Shown: positions 12,155 through 21,612, counted from the first letter of the stretch. The stretch is DNA of 64,000 nt from Lewinellaceae bacterium (GCA_016713985.1 JADJOD010000033.1:4907-68906), one strand, 5' to 3'. Numbers and translations: made by a program. Notes: generated from the letters alone by a model not told the origin.

Positions 12155-12679
12155 ATGTGGATCCGAAAAGTCAACATTTCCGATCTTGAAACACTTCGGG
12201 CCTTTGCGGAACGCACCTTTCGCGATGCGTGGCAACAGCATGAATACAACGATCCGGAGGATTTTGAAACATATTGCCGCGAAAAATTCACTCCACAAGC
12301 GATGCGGGCCGAATTCGATCACCCCGACGCCGAGTTTTACCTGGGTTTTATTGACCGGGAGCCGGTTGCTTACCTGAAATTTAACCTTCACACAACCCCT
12401 CCGCACGACTGGGACGGCTCACCCGCGATGCAACTCGAGCGAATTTATGTATCGGGCCAATTTCAGGGCCGGCGAATCGGAGAAGAATTACTCCAACTTT
12501 CGGAGCAACGCGCCCGCGATACCGGCGCCCACTGGATTTGGCTCAGTGTATGGCAAAAATCGCCGCGCTCCATTGCGTTTTACGAAAAGAATGGATTTGC
12601 TATTTTTGGCGTCGAAATCTTCTGGCTCGGCGCCGACCCGCAATCGGACTGGCTGATGCGCAAAGCAATCCAGCCATGA
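12155..12679 (+). CDS. GNAT-family N-acetyltransferase
   Basis: 174 residues with the GNAT fold: N-terminal strand MWIRKVNISDLETLRAFAER, central LERIYVSGQFQGRRIGEELL carrying the acetyl-CoA-binding Q-x-x-x-I-G loop (QGRRIG), and the C-terminal SVWQKSPRSIAFYEKNGF typical of the family. The substrate cannot be told from sequence. The stop codon lies in the first unit of a four-copy 16-base tandem repeat that continues to the next gene. Confidence 0.88.
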   Translation: MWIRKVNISDLETLRAFAERTFRDAWQQHEYNDPEDFETYCREKFTPQAMRAEFDHPDAEFYLGFIDREPVAYLKFNLHTTPPHDWDGSPAMQLERIYVSGQFQGRRIGEELLQLSEQRARDTGAHWIWLSVWQKSPRSIAFYEKNGFAIFGVEIFWLGADPQSDWLMRKAIQP

Positions 12680-12729
12680 AACAATCCAGCAATAAAGCAA
12701 TCCAACAATGAAACAATCCGGCAATGAAA
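12666..12729 (+). repeat. Four tandem 16-base repeats across a gene junction
   Basis: Four units of 16 bases: caatccagccatgaaa, caatccagcaataaag, caatccaacaatgaaa and caatccggcaatgaaa. The first unit contains the stop codon of the acetyltransferase and the last ends nine bases before the likely start of the next gene. Several units contain ATG, so copy number could change the start region of the downstream gene. Confidence 0.8.
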
Positions 12730-12737
12730 CACTAAAC

Positions 12738-13076
12738 ATGCAGGCCATTAAATCCAGCCTGGCATTCTGGCTGCACCTGTTCATCACCCTCCTGGCCTGG
12801 GTAGCGCCCTTCTTAGTCAGTTGGAAATGGTCGATCCCGGTATACACTGCCGTGATGCTGCAATTCGCCTTTTTTGGCAAGTGCCTGATGAACGAACAAC
12901 ACGACATGACCGAAGACGACAACGCAACCTTCTACTCCTACCTGTTTGAAAAAATGGGATTCCGGCCCGACCGCGCGCGCCTCAAGTTTTATGTCCGGAA
13001 AGTGTTTTACCCGGTGCTGGCAACCATAGCCCTGCTTTGGCAGGAAGTGCTGGGGGTGGAACCGGTTTTGTTTTGA
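12738..13076 (+). CDS. Small two-helix membrane protein, unknown function
   Basis: 112 residues from the ATG at 12738, preferred to the ATG at 12708, which lies inside the tandem repeat. Two hydrophobic segments (SLAFWLHLFITLLAWVAPF and a second near VYTAVMLQFAFFG) are followed by a polar stretch (NEQHDMTEDDNATFYSYLFE) and a final hydrophobic segment (VLATIALLWQEVLG). It follows the acetyltransferase and may be co-transcribed with it. I do not recognise the family. Confidence 0.6.
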   Translation: MQAIKSSLAFWLHLFITLLAWVAPFLVSWKWSIPVYTAVMLQFAFFGKCLMNEQHDMTEDDNATFYSYLFEKMGFRPDRARLKFYVRKVFYPVLATIALLWQEVLGVEPVLF

Positions 13077-13104
13077 GGACAGGCCAATGGCCAATTTACT
13101 TCCG

Positions 13105-14127
13105 TTAAAAAAACACCGGATGGAAACGCACAGCGCCCCGGTCCGTGAACTCCAGCGCCGGCGCCGGAATCTTGATCATGTTCACCGCCCCGGCCAGCGT
13201 GCGCAAAAAGCGGTTCCGGATACCAAGCCGGGTGAGATCGACGTCGAAAGACAGGTAAAATTGCCGGGTTCGGGGGTAACGTTCGGCGTCAAGGCGGTAG
13301 CGCTCACAGTCGGCGCCCTCGCAGTTCGGGTTGGCTTTCCATTCATAACCTTGTCCGGCGAACAGGTTATCGGCGCCCATACCAACGGCTACGTTGAGCC
13401 AGCGGGGCAGCCAGGCGGCGCGCCCGGGTAAAAAAGACCGCGGATTGACGGAAGCCCAAACCGTTGTTGCGTTATAATTTTTCAAAAAAAGACCGACCGG
13501 CCCCGTGCCATACAATGCGTCGGAACGTTGTTGCAAGGTCGTCGAACCGTCGCTTCCTGCCGGACTAACCGGGTAAATTTGTTCCGAAGGGTAAGTCCCC
13601 GGCCAGGCGCTCACCTTCATGGTGATCCGTTGCTCGCCCCAGCCGATTTCCTGGGCAACGAACATACCGGAACCGAGCAGGTTGAAACCGGCATCGCTCC
13701 AGGAAAATCCCCAATCCGATGCGTAACCGTCGAACATCTCCAGGGTACTCATCATCAATTGGCTGCCTGCAAAGCCGAGCCAGGCCGCTTTCCGCGGCTT
13801 CACACCCGCCCACCGCACACCGGCGTACAACCAGCGGCTTTGGCTGTACGACAGGAACCAGTGCCCCATCTTGTCCATCTGGTTCCAGTCGCCTAAATCA
13901 TTGATTGTGTGAAAGTTGTCGGAAGGGTTGTTGGAAACCCAGGAGCGATGCATCCACACCAGCGCGGTGCCGTAAATTGCCGTTCCCGTACCCACGGCTG
14001 CCCAGAGGCGGGGTTTGTGCAGCGTGTCGGCGGGTTGCAGGGAAAAAAAAGCCGGTTGCTGGGCCTGCTGGCGCACCGGAGCGAGAAAAAAGAACAGCAG
14101 GAACAGGGCGAAGAATGTGCGTATCAT
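13105..14127 (-). CDS. DUF2279 (YfiM-like) exported protein
   Basis: 340 residues from the ATG at 14127, with signal peptide MIRTFFALFLLFFFLAP; the longer start at 14166 would bury it. The block DKMGHWFLSYSQSRWLY, then KAAWLGFAGSQLMMSTLEM and SDWGFSWSDAGFNLLGSG, matches the DUF2279 family of Bacteroidota. A beta-strand-rich C-terminus (RQFYLSFDVDLTRLGIR) suggests outer-membrane or periplasmic location. Function unknown. It is divergent from the SDR gene at 14271. Confidence 0.8.
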   Translation of the reverse strand: MIRTFFALFLLFFFLAPVRQQAQQPAFFSLQPADTLHKPRLWAAVGTGTAIYGTALVWMHRSWVSNNPSDNFHTINDLGDWNQMDKMGHWFLSYSQSRWLYAGVRWAGVKPRKAAWLGFAGSQLMMSTLEMFDGYASDWGFSWSDAGFNLLGSGMFVAQEIGWGEQRITMKVSAWPGTYPSEQIYPVSPAGSDGSTTLQQRSDALYGTGPVGLFLKNYNATTVWASVNPRSFLPGRAAWLPRWLNVAVGMGADNLFAGQGYEWKANPNCEGADCERYRLDAERYPRTRQFYLSFDVDLTRLGIRNRFLRTLAGAVNMIKIPAPALEFTDRGAVRFHPVFF

Positions 14128-14270
14128 TTTGAGCAAACGGTGTTTGCCTGAAACATCAAGAACCACGCCGGAAAGTCAACGCGCCACTATTTAATGCAGT
14201 TCACAATCTCCCATATGAAGCCCACCGTGAGAATTCGCATTTTTGCCGCCGAATTTAAAACATCTGCAAA

Positions 14271-15011
14271 ATGGATTGGAAAAACAATGTTGCCATCATC
14301 ACCGGCGCCAGCACCGGCATCGGCAAAGCCACCAAAGAATTGCTGGAATCCAACGGATGCCGCGTTTACAACCTCGACATCGCAGAACCCGACGGCTCGC
14401 CCTTTTTTATCACCTGCGACGTGCGCGATCGCTACGCGATAAAAGCCGCTGTGGATGAAGTGTTTAGCCGCGAACAACGTATTGATTTTCTCTTTGCCAA
14501 TGCAGGGGTGCACCTGTTTGCCAATATGGAAGAGACGAGCGACGAAGAGTTCGACTTCGTGACCGCCACCAACATCACGGGTGTTTTTTATTCCGTCAAA
14601 TCGGTTTTGCCCTACATGAAAGCACAAAAAAAAGGCAGCATCGTGCTCATGGGTTCCGACCAATCGTGGGTGGGCAAGGCGCAAAGTTCGGTTTACGGCC
14701 TTACCAAAGGCGCCATCGCACAACTGGCCAAAAGTACGGCGATTGACTACGCGCCATACGGCATCCGGGTGAATTGTATTTGCCCCGGCACCATTGACAC
14801 GCCGCTGCTGCACAAGGCTGTGAAACGTTATTCGGCCTTAAACGCCGCCAACGAAGCCGATGTGCTCCGTTCGCTGAACACGATACAGCCACTTGGCCGC
14901 GTTGGCCGGCCCGAAGAGATCGCGCCGGTTGTTGCCTTCCTGTTATCGGACGAAAACTCGTTCATGACGGGTAGCGTGGTGAGCGCGGACGGGGGTTATG
15001 TGTGTCAATAG
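14271..15011 (+). CDS. Short-chain dehydrogenase/reductase (SDR)
   Basis: 246 residues, standard classical SDR length. Cofactor motif TGASTGIG is near residue 12, the NAG motif is in FLFANAGVHLF, the catalytic Ser is in SIVLMGSDQSWVGK, and Tyr and Lys are in YGLTKGAI. The C-terminus NSFMTGSVVSADGGYV is typical. An acidic residue after strand 2 (YNLDIAEPDG) suggests NAD rather than NADP. Its substrate is unknown. It is transcribed divergently from the DUF2279 gene and sits alone. Confidence 0.92.
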   Translation: MDWKNNVAIITGASTGIGKATKELLESNGCRVYNLDIAEPDGSPFFITCDVRDRYAIKAAVDEVFSREQRIDFLFANAGVHLFANMEETSDEEFDFVTATNITGVFYSVKSVLPYMKAQKKGSIVLMGSDQSWVGKAQSSVYGLTKGAIAQLAKSTAIDYAPYGIRVNCICPGTIDTPLLHKAVKRYSALNAANEADVLRSLNTIQPLGRVGRPEEIAPVVAFLLSDENSFMTGSVVSADGGYVCQ

Positions 15012-15139
15012 GAAGAATTTTGAACCGGTTCCACGATCCCGCTTGTTTTGCCGGAAACCGGCGCTGCACAATTTTGCAAACCAACCCTTTCCCTGACCAA
15101 AAAACCGAAAAAAACATAGGCGGCGACATTTCAGTTTAC

Positions 15140-15147
15140 TACCTTTG
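15140..15147 (+). promoter_or_regulatory. Bacteroidota -7 box (TACCTTTG)
   Basis: TACCTTTG fits TAnnTTTG exactly and lies 15 bases upstream of the GTG at 15163. A start upstream of the box is therefore unlikely. No good TTG is visible at the -33 position. Confidence 0.5.
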
Positions 15148-15162
15148 CTCCAGCGCAATAAT

Positions 15163-15564
15163 GTGAAAAGAATTTTATCCATATCCTTTGTACTGCTCAT
15201 CCTGCTGCAATCATTCAGCAAGACATGGATTATTATATCTTTCAAGATCAACCAGGATTACATTGCCAAAGTACTGTGTGTCAACCGGGGCAAGCCGGAG
15301 GTTTTGTGCAGCGGCAAATGTGTTTTAATCAACAATCTTAAAGCCGACGAAGAGCAGAACAGGAAACAGCTCCCTCAGAAATCAAAGGAGCAAAAAGAAA
15401 CAACGTATTGCTTCGAAATGCTGCAATGGCTGATTGACAAGCCAAAACAAATCGCAGCTTTTAAAAAACATCCCACCATTTATCGCTGCCCGCGCTCACT
15501 CCCTTTTGTGATGAGTGTTTTCCATCCGCCGGATGCCGGTGTGGTTGCCCTGCGCGGTGCATGA
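15163..15564 (+). CDS. Small exported or anchored Cys-containing protein, unknown function
   Basis: 133 residues starting with GTG at 15163; a TTG at 15145 is possible but overlaps the promoter box, and the nearby ATG at 15161 runs straight into a stop. It has an N-terminal hydrophobic segment (ILSISFVLLILLQSF), then KINQDYIAKVLCVNRGKP and VLCSGKCVLINNL with three Cys, then a charged linker. I have seen similar short proteins in Bacteroidota, sometimes near metal or TonB-receptor genes, but no defined family function. The three conserved-looking Cys suggest a metal site or disulfide. Confidence 0.55.
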   Translation: MKRILSISFVLLILLQSFSKTWIIISFKINQDYIAKVLCVNRGKPEVLCSGKCVLINNLKADEEQNRKQLPQKSKEQKETTYCFEMLQWLIDKPKQIAAFKKHPTIYRCPRSLPFVMSVFHPPDAGVVALRGA

Positions 15565-15942
15565 ACAATCTGTTCATGTGCAACAATTTCCAGTAGCCTG
15601 ATGAGCAGAAACGCCTGAATGCTCCGACATCCTTTTTGGGGTCTTGTCGCGACGCATCTTATCTGTAAGATTTGATCGCCTCACGGCAGTCAGAGATGAC
15701 TGAAGCCGACCTGTTTCCGAGCCTGTCATTGTTGCTTCCCCTGTCGTCGCGTCACGATGTCCGCCCGAGCGCAGCAAGGCTGTTTCGCCCATGTCGTAAT
15801 GCGATATGGGGCCGTTCAGGAATTAAGTAATCAAGCAGAATTAATGCTTCAAATTTTCTTCGGAACATTCTGATAATGAAGTGTTTGGATGAAAAAAAAT
15901 TCCGTCCTGCTACTTAATTACACCAACAAAAATTAGTTAAAA
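15565..15942. other. Intergenic region with a series of small hairpins
   Basis: No convincing gene. Three small perfect stem-loops occur in order: catgaaca/tgttcatg near 15561-15579, atctta/taagat at 15656-15671, and cggcagtca/tgactgaagccg at 15684-15708. This could be a leader of the gene at 15943 or a small RNA; no known RNA family is recognised. Confidence 0.35.
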
Positions 15943-16245
15943 ATGGAAAATACAATCGGTCAATTTGCCCAAATCGCCGCGATGGGCGTGGCAATATTTT
16001 ATGCATTGCTGGCCGGCAGTGGTTTGTTCAACCTGTACCTGCGCTTTAACGATCGTCTTTCCATCGACCGGGAAGATGTGCAGACACTTTCCCGGAATTC
16101 CGGTTTTGCATTGGGTTTAACCGGGATTGCCGGGCTGTTTCATTATTTGCCGTTCTACATGGCTTCGGGGTTCCTGTTTTGTGGGATCGTGTTTTATCAG
16201 ATACTGAAAATCAATGGTTTGCTCAAAATCATGGACCGCCCTTAA
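15943..16245 (+). CDS. Small integral membrane protein, unknown function
   Basis: 100 residues with an N-terminal hydrophobic helix (IAAMGVAIFYALLAGSGLF) and two further hydrophobic segments (GFALGLTGIAGLFHYLPFY and ASGFLFCGIVFYQIL). It is 95 bases upstream of the MbnP-like gene on the same strand and may belong to that unit. No family recognised. Confidence 0.6.
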   Translation: MENTIGQFAQIAAMGVAIFYALLAGSGLFNLYLRFNDRLSIDREDVQTLSRNSGFALGLTGIAGLFHYLPFYMASGFLFCGIVFYQILKINGLLKIMDRP

Positions 16246-16340
16246 TAGGTACACCCGCCCTGTTTTTCAAGAACGGACTGTAACTAACAAATAACTGATA
16301 ATCAATTTTTTAACTCAAACAATTTTAAATCATTTCAAAA

Positions 16341-17156
16341 ATGAAAAAACTTATTTTTGGATTTTTTACCCTCGCAAGCTTCGCAACGATTTTCACGAAT
16401 TGTAAAAAAGACGACAAAGAAGACTTGAGCGGCACGGGCAGCGTGACCCTCGAATTTGACAACCGCGCGGGTAATGCCGCGTTCGCTTTCGGCACCAACT
16501 ACACGAATGCCGCCGGTGAAACCGTCAAATTCAGTACCTTTAACTACTTCGTGTCCAACTTCGTGTTCGTCAAAACCGACGGTACGGAGTACGTCGTGCC
16601 GAAGGATTCCTGCTATTTTCTCTGCAAACACGAGAATGCCGACAGTCGCGAAATCACAATTTCGGGCATTCCGGCGGGCGATTACGAAGAAGTTCGCTTC
16701 ATCATCGGCGTGGACAGCGCTAAAAGCGTCTCCGACATTGCGCAGCGCACAGGCGTGCTCGACCCTGCCGCAGGGGCTGCGGGCATGTACTGGGCCTGGA
16801 ACAGCGGCTACATTTTCGTGAAAGTGGAAGGCACGTCACCGCAGGCTCCGCTCAACACGATGACGGGCGAAAATACCATCGAATACCACACGGGTTTGTT
16901 CGGCGGCAAAGACACGCCGACGCTGAACAACATCAAAAACGTGGAAATTCACAGCCACGACGATGCCGCCAAAGTGCGCCGCGACAAGGAAGCCCCGCAG
17001 TTCCACATTTATGTAGATGTTTTGGAAATGTTCACTTCGCCGACCAACATCAGCGTTGCCGCGAACCCGACCTCGCACGCCGGGGCGTTTTCCAAAACCG
17101 TAGCGGACAACTATGCAGATATGTTCACACTTGACCACGTACACAACCACGAGTGA
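16341..17156 (+). CDS. MbnP-family copper-associated lipoprotein
   Basis: 271 residues with a signal peptide and a lipobox-like end (TIFTNCKKDD). The body matches the MbnP family known from methanobactin operons and from many genomes without them: FSTFNYFVSNFVFVKTDG, ITISGIPAGDYEEVRFIIG and the Trp-rich MYWAWNSGYIFVKVEG, followed by NVEIHSHDD and a His-containing C-terminus (LDHVHNHE). In studied pairs the di-heme partner MbnH oxidises a Trp of MbnP to kynurenine and MbnP binds copper. The MbnH-like gene follows after 72 bases, which supports the call. No methanobactin precursor is seen. Confidence 0.8.
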   Translation: MKKLIFGFFTLASFATIFTNCKKDDKEDLSGTGSVTLEFDNRAGNAAFAFGTNYTNAAGETVKFSTFNYFVSNFVFVKTDGTEYVVPKDSCYFLCKHENADSREITISGIPAGDYEEVRFIIGVDSAKSVSDIAQRTGVLDPAAGAAGMYWAWNSGYIFVKVEGTSPQAPLNTMTGENTIEYHTGLFGGKDTPTLNNIKNVEIHSHDDAAKVRRDKEAPQFHIYVDVLEMFTSPTNISVAANPTSHAGAFSKTVADNYADMFTLDHVHNHE

Positions 17157-17170
17157 TTTTTTGCCGCCAC

Positions 17171-17205
17171 AGGCCTTGCGAAGTTTTAAAAACCTTGCAA
17201 GGCCT
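17171..17205. repeat. Palindromic repeat between mbnP- and mbnH-like genes
   Basis: aggccttgcgaagtttt pairs imperfectly with aaaaccttgcaaggcct. Same general design as the palindromes at 3280, 41263, 42776 and 59121 (arms ending in GTTTT/AAAAC). In this position it may shape the transcript between the two genes. Confidence 0.6.
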
Positions 17206-17228
17206 AATTTTTATATAAATATTTGAAA

Positions 17229-18271
17229 ATGAATAAATTAAAACATTTTTTGTTGCCGTAACTTTGATTTTTTTGGCCAGTTCCTGTCAAAAAGACGACC
17301 CGGTGCCGGTCGGGGAAATCAAATTCTCCGCCCCGTCAAACCTGCCCGCGCCGACTTACGATTTTTCAAAAAACGAAATCACGCAGGCTGGTTTTACACT
17401 CGGCAGACGGCTGTTTTACGACCCCATTTTCAGCCGCGACAGCACGATTTCCTGCGGCGATTGTCACATCAGTTACTCGGCGTTCAGCCACGTTGACCAT
17501 GTCACCAGCCACGGAATTGACGGTTTGCTTGGCAAGCGAAACGCCCCGGCGGTACAAAACATGGCTTGGCGCACTTCGTTTTTCTGGGATGGCGGCGTGC
17601 CAAACCTCGACCTCGTGCCGCTCAACGCCATCCAAAACCCCGTCGAAATGGACGAATCGCCTGCCAAAGTAGTGCAAAAACTGAACCGCCACGCCGAGTA
17701 CCCCGCACTTTTTAAAAAGGCTTTTCCGGAGCAGGACACGGTTTCAGGCGCGACCATGCTCAAGGCGCTTTCGCAGTTCATGCTCATGCTTGTCAGTGCG
17801 GACAGCCGCTACGACAAATTCGTTCGGGGCGAAACGGGCGGAACATTTTCCGCCGACGAAACCGCCGGGTTGAACCTTTTTAAACAAAAATGCGCAACCT
17901 GCCATTCGACCGACCTTTTTACAGACCAAACCTTTCGAAACAATGGCATTTTAGACGATTTTTTAAATGACTCCGGTCGAAACCTCGTCAGCACGTTCCC
18001 CAATGACATTGGAAAATTCGCCGTGCCATCGCTTCGGAATGTGGAAAAAACACCGCCGTATATGCACACCGGCAAATTCAAAACCCTTGAATCCGTGCTC
18101 GACCACTACAGCTCCGGCGTGAAAGATTCGCCGACACTCGATCCGCTCCTGAAACAAAACGGGCAACTCGGAATCGCTTTGACCGGCTCGGAAAAACAAC
18201 AAATCATTGCGTTTTTGAAAACATTGACCGACGAGGATTTCCTGCGCGACGCGCGTTTTCAGAAACCGTGA
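17229..18271 (+). CDS. MbnH/MauG-type di-heme cytochrome c peroxidase, frameshift in the signal peptide
   Basis: The ATG at 17229 reads MNKLKHFLLP and then hits TAA. One base back, the frame continues as TLIFLASSCQKDD, a lipoprotein signal end, into a complete di-heme peroxidase. A single missing base at about 17256-17262 explains this. From 17264 the ORF is open to 18271. The two heme-binding motifs are CGDCH and CATCH. Other family segments are LGRRLFYDPIFSRD, RNAPAVQNMAWR and VPSLRNVEKTPPYMHTGKF. It is expected to be periplasmic and to act on the MbnP-like protein encoded just upstream. Confidence 0.82.
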
Positions 18272-18432
18272 GGTTCGCGATTGTGAAAAATTTTACAATC
18301 CTGGATGATGGAAAGCAGGTATGATACCGGGTGAATCCACTGATCAGCAGTTTGGAGGAAGTGAAAAATGCTATTCCAAAAAACAATAGCTGGAGACGTC
18401 AGGCATAAGTTTAACGACAGCATCAAAAGAAT

Positions 18433-19541
18433 ATGAAAACATCACTTATTACACTGCTTCTGATCGCATTACTTGTCTGCCGGGCAATCGGGCAAACCTT
18501 GCCCCCCGACGCTAAAAAAAACATCACTTTTTTATGCCCGCCCTGCGGCCTGGATTGCGACACGATTCATTTCCAAAAGCCGGGGCTTTGCCCCACGTGC
18601 GGCATGAAACTTTTTGCCTCTTACCCCGGGTACGAGAACATACAAGGAGAACATTTGGAGTATAGCGATAAAAAGTGGCGGTCGTGCTGTTTCCGGGTGT
18701 CGAAATCATTGATTTTTCAGGCCCTTGGGAGGTGTTTGGCGCCGCCGGCATGGACGTTTTTTCGGTTGCGGCAAGCGATTCTATCCTTACTGCGGGTATG
18801 GGATTGAAGATAAAGCCCGACTATTCCTTTGCAAATGCCCCAATGCCGGACATCATTCTTGTGCCCGGCGGAAATGTTGACGCTTCGGATACCGTCGTCG
18901 TGAATTGGATACGTAATACGAGCAGACAATCGGCACACACCATGTCGGTGTGTACCGGCGCATTTTTACTTGCTGCCGGCGGATTGCTGGATAGCCTGAC
19001 CGCAACCACCAATTACCCCGCCATCGATGCGTTAAAGGGGTTTGCGCCGAAAACTAACGTGATTGACCAGGTGCGTTTTGTTGATAACGGGCGAATCATC
19101 ACCTCAGCCGGTTTGTCATCCGGGATGGACGCGGCTTTTCACCTGGTGTCATTATACCTGGGAAAAGCGCAAACAAAAAAAATGGCGAACGATCTCGAAT
19201 ATGGCTGGGACGATGAAGACCCCTTTGTAAGAAGCAAATTAGCCGACAAGTATGTACAGGATTTTTTAAATGTATTTACACCTTTCGATTACGAAATGAC
19301 GGAATATGACGGAGATCGGGACAAATGGCTGGTGACCGTGCGGACCAAGGCGCCCCTGAGCCAGGAGGAGTTGCTGGAACTTCTGGCCATCCAGTTTGAA
19401 CAGGTGTCTGGCTGGAAAAAAAGCGGAAAAAAGAATACCTGGACGTTTAACGGCAACAGCAAAAAATGGTTGGCAACCTTGAGCCTGGTTCAACAGCGTA
19501 AAGACGGAAACGAAATAACGCTTAAAATTTCCGGCTTCTGA
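18433..19541 (+). CDS. Exported DJ-1/PfpI protein with Cys-rich metal-binding N-terminus, one frameshift
   Basis: Two frames join into one ~370-residue protein. From 18433: signal peptide (MKTSLITLLLIALLVC), then CPPCGLDCD and GLCPTCGMKLF, similar to the small heavy-metal-binding domain found in copper proteins. After YSDKK the frame shifts at 18669-18674, where one A appears to be missing, into VAVVLFPGVEIIDFSGPWEV, a DJ-1/PfpI or GATase1-like domain. The nucleophile elbow is SVCTGAFLLAAGG with Cys; the usual following His is replaced (TTNYPAIDAL), so the substrate may be unusual. The C-terminal ~90 residues are unassigned. Its location after the MbnP/MbnH pair hints at metal or redox stress. 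Confidence 0.72.
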
Positions 19542-19579
19542 TTGCCGTGAAATATTAAAACCGGAAATCACCTTACCTG

Positions 19580-19615
19580 CCTGCCCTCGAAGCGTAATGC
19601 CGCTTCGGGGGCAGG
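19580..19615 (+). terminator. Stem-loop downstream of the DJ-1 gene
   Basis: cctgccctcgaagcg pairs with cgcttcgggggcagg (one G-U type mismatch) 38 bases after the stop. There is no long T-tract, so it may be a transcript-end hairpin rather than a classical intrinsic terminator. Confidence 0.5.
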
Positions 19616-19789
19616 CCATTTATGCCGCGAAATTTCGATATTTTTCATTCACTCCTCCGAAAATTACCCCTTTGCAACATAGCCGAAAGCATTTGAGCTA
19701 TAGTTGAAAGCCCGGTTTATACCCTGCTCCCACCTTTGTGACTGTCACCGAAAACCATACAAACCAGTCACTTTTAAATTATTTGGAAC

Positions 19790-21558
19790 ATGGAAAACAC
19801 AGTGCAGGCACCGATGACCGGGATTTTATCCGGACTCCTGAATGCGGAAGAACTGACCCCGCTGAATCGGCTTACTTTTTTGGGTAGCCACAATTCCTAC
19901 GATCAGGATTATTCCCCGGTCGAGCAAATCGATACGTTCGGTTGCCGGGCAATCGAGTTCGATATCAACCATTTAAAAGGCGGCGATAAATGGTCCGTAA
20001 ACCATAACGGCGGATATAACCCTGATCCAAATGTTCAAATTGAAGCTTACCTGAACGCTTTGAACGATTGGCACAACAAGCCGGGAAATGCCGACCACGA
20101 TCCGATTATCATTTATTTGGACCTAAAAACCGTCGAGCACTCCGAGGTGGATTTGACCATGGCGTTGGAAGAGAATATACGGAATTGTTTTCCGCCAAAC
20201 GACGCGGCTTTTTTCAAACCGGCCGATTTAATAGGCGATTGCCAGAATTTGCACGAAGGCGCCATCATAAACGGCTGGCCGACCCTGGCGCAACTCCGCG
20301 GTAAATTTATCCTGGTACTCACCGGCGACGGGGAGTCGAAAAAAAATTATGCCAACCACGCTCCCAGGCATCGCTTGTGTTTTGCCGATATGGACATGGA
20401 CGACCAGCAGTTGTTCCCGTTTGACGTCGACAAGAACCGGGTATTTTTTAACTACAGGAATTTTGACACCGACCTGATCCGCGACCAGGTGTACAACAAC
20501 GCGTCCTTTATCCGGTGTTATCCCGCGGCAAAAGCTTATGCAGCGCACAGGAAGGTCTGTTCACCGGCGCGCTGAAATGCGGTGTGAATATGATCAGCAT
20601 CGATTGTTTCGATAAAAACTGGGCGCAGGTAAACACCGACCACAAGAAAAAATACCAAATACAAAAACCGCATACGAAAAATAATGCTCCGGTCGCGAAC
20701 GCCTTTTGGCTGAAAAGTATGACCCCGTCGGAGCAGGTCATGGATTTGAAAAACGGGAGCAGCGCCAACGGCACCCCGGTCGGGGGATGGAGTCAAAACA
20801 ATATCTACAACCAACTCTGGTATGAAAAAGACGGCTGCCTTTGGAACAAACGGTCCGACACCGTACTGGATTTGGATAATGGGGATACCAATCTGCAAGG
20901 TTGGGATTACAAACCAAAGGAAAATAACCAACGCTGGGAACTGGAACTCCACGAGGCATACGGGTTGTCTTGTGATCCGGTCACCGGAGCCCCTGTTTCT
21001 TCCAGCGTCCTTACAGGTTATGCCGATAAATTTACTTTCGAGCCCTTGTCCTTCAGCGATTTGGATCAGTTGCCCGAAAGTGTACGGCAATGGGAAAGGA
21101 ACCTGCATTTTATCAAAAATTACAAAAATCAATATTTGGGAATTTCCATCGATGCCATAGGCCGGTCGAAACTCAAATTTTACCCGGATAAAAGCGCCAT
21201 CACACAATTGTGCTTTCTGCGCTGGAATTACCATTCACTGGCTTCAGTTGTTGCCTTTACGGGAAGCGCTCCTGAACAATGGTATTTGCGCATTGAGAAA
21301 GACGTATTATCGATCAATGACGGCAAAATCGGGCAGTATGAAATGCTTTCTGTCGCCGAAGCGCCGGGCAAACCCGGATATTATACGATTTTCGACAGTG
21401 TCCACCAGATTTACCGGATCAAAAACCCTGCGCTGGGCAAGTTGGTCACCTTCAACAATAACCAGTTTCAGGGACAAAAAGAAAGCCCGATGCCCCTGGG
21501 TCAATACTGGGTGAAAATCGACGCCGGGGTAGCGACAGGTATGCCCGACCTCTCCTGA
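19790..21558 (+). CDS. PI-PLC-like phosphodiesterase fused to a ricin-type lectin domain, one frameshift
   Basis: Two frames join near 20540-20560 (one base missing) into ~589 residues. The N-terminal ~270 residues resemble the Ca-dependent PI-PLC/phosphodiesterase TIM barrel: FLGSHNSYDQ carries the first catalytic His, AIEFDINHLK the acidic metal ligand region, and KWSVNHNGG the second His. The C-terminal half has a beta-trefoil, ricin-like repeat pattern: EQVMDLKNGSSANGTPVGGW, TVLDLDNGDTNLQGWDY and NNQRWELE. No signal peptide is visible at the chosen start. A possible promoter lies upstream (TTG at 19704, CACCTTTG at 19731), but the spacing is long. Substrate unknown. Confidence 0.7.
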
Positions 21559-21612
21559 CGTGTTTCCCACCGGGCTGCAACTATTAAACAATCTACCCGC
21601 GAAAGATCAACC

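Noticed and set aside
12059..12180. Hydrophobic plus-strand stretch (AGAFAGIIVWILIFKIL) upstream of the acetyltransferase
   Set aside because: No start or plausible gene; it overlaps the palindromic element and the acetyltransferase start. Could be a membrane-gene remnant but support is weak.
15594..15616. Hammerhead-like CTGATGAG followed by GAAAC
   Set aside because: Only two bases separate the two core elements, so stem II cannot form.
15574..15792. 72-codon minus-strand reading frame
   Set aside because: Low complexity, no similarity to known patterns and no promoter box.
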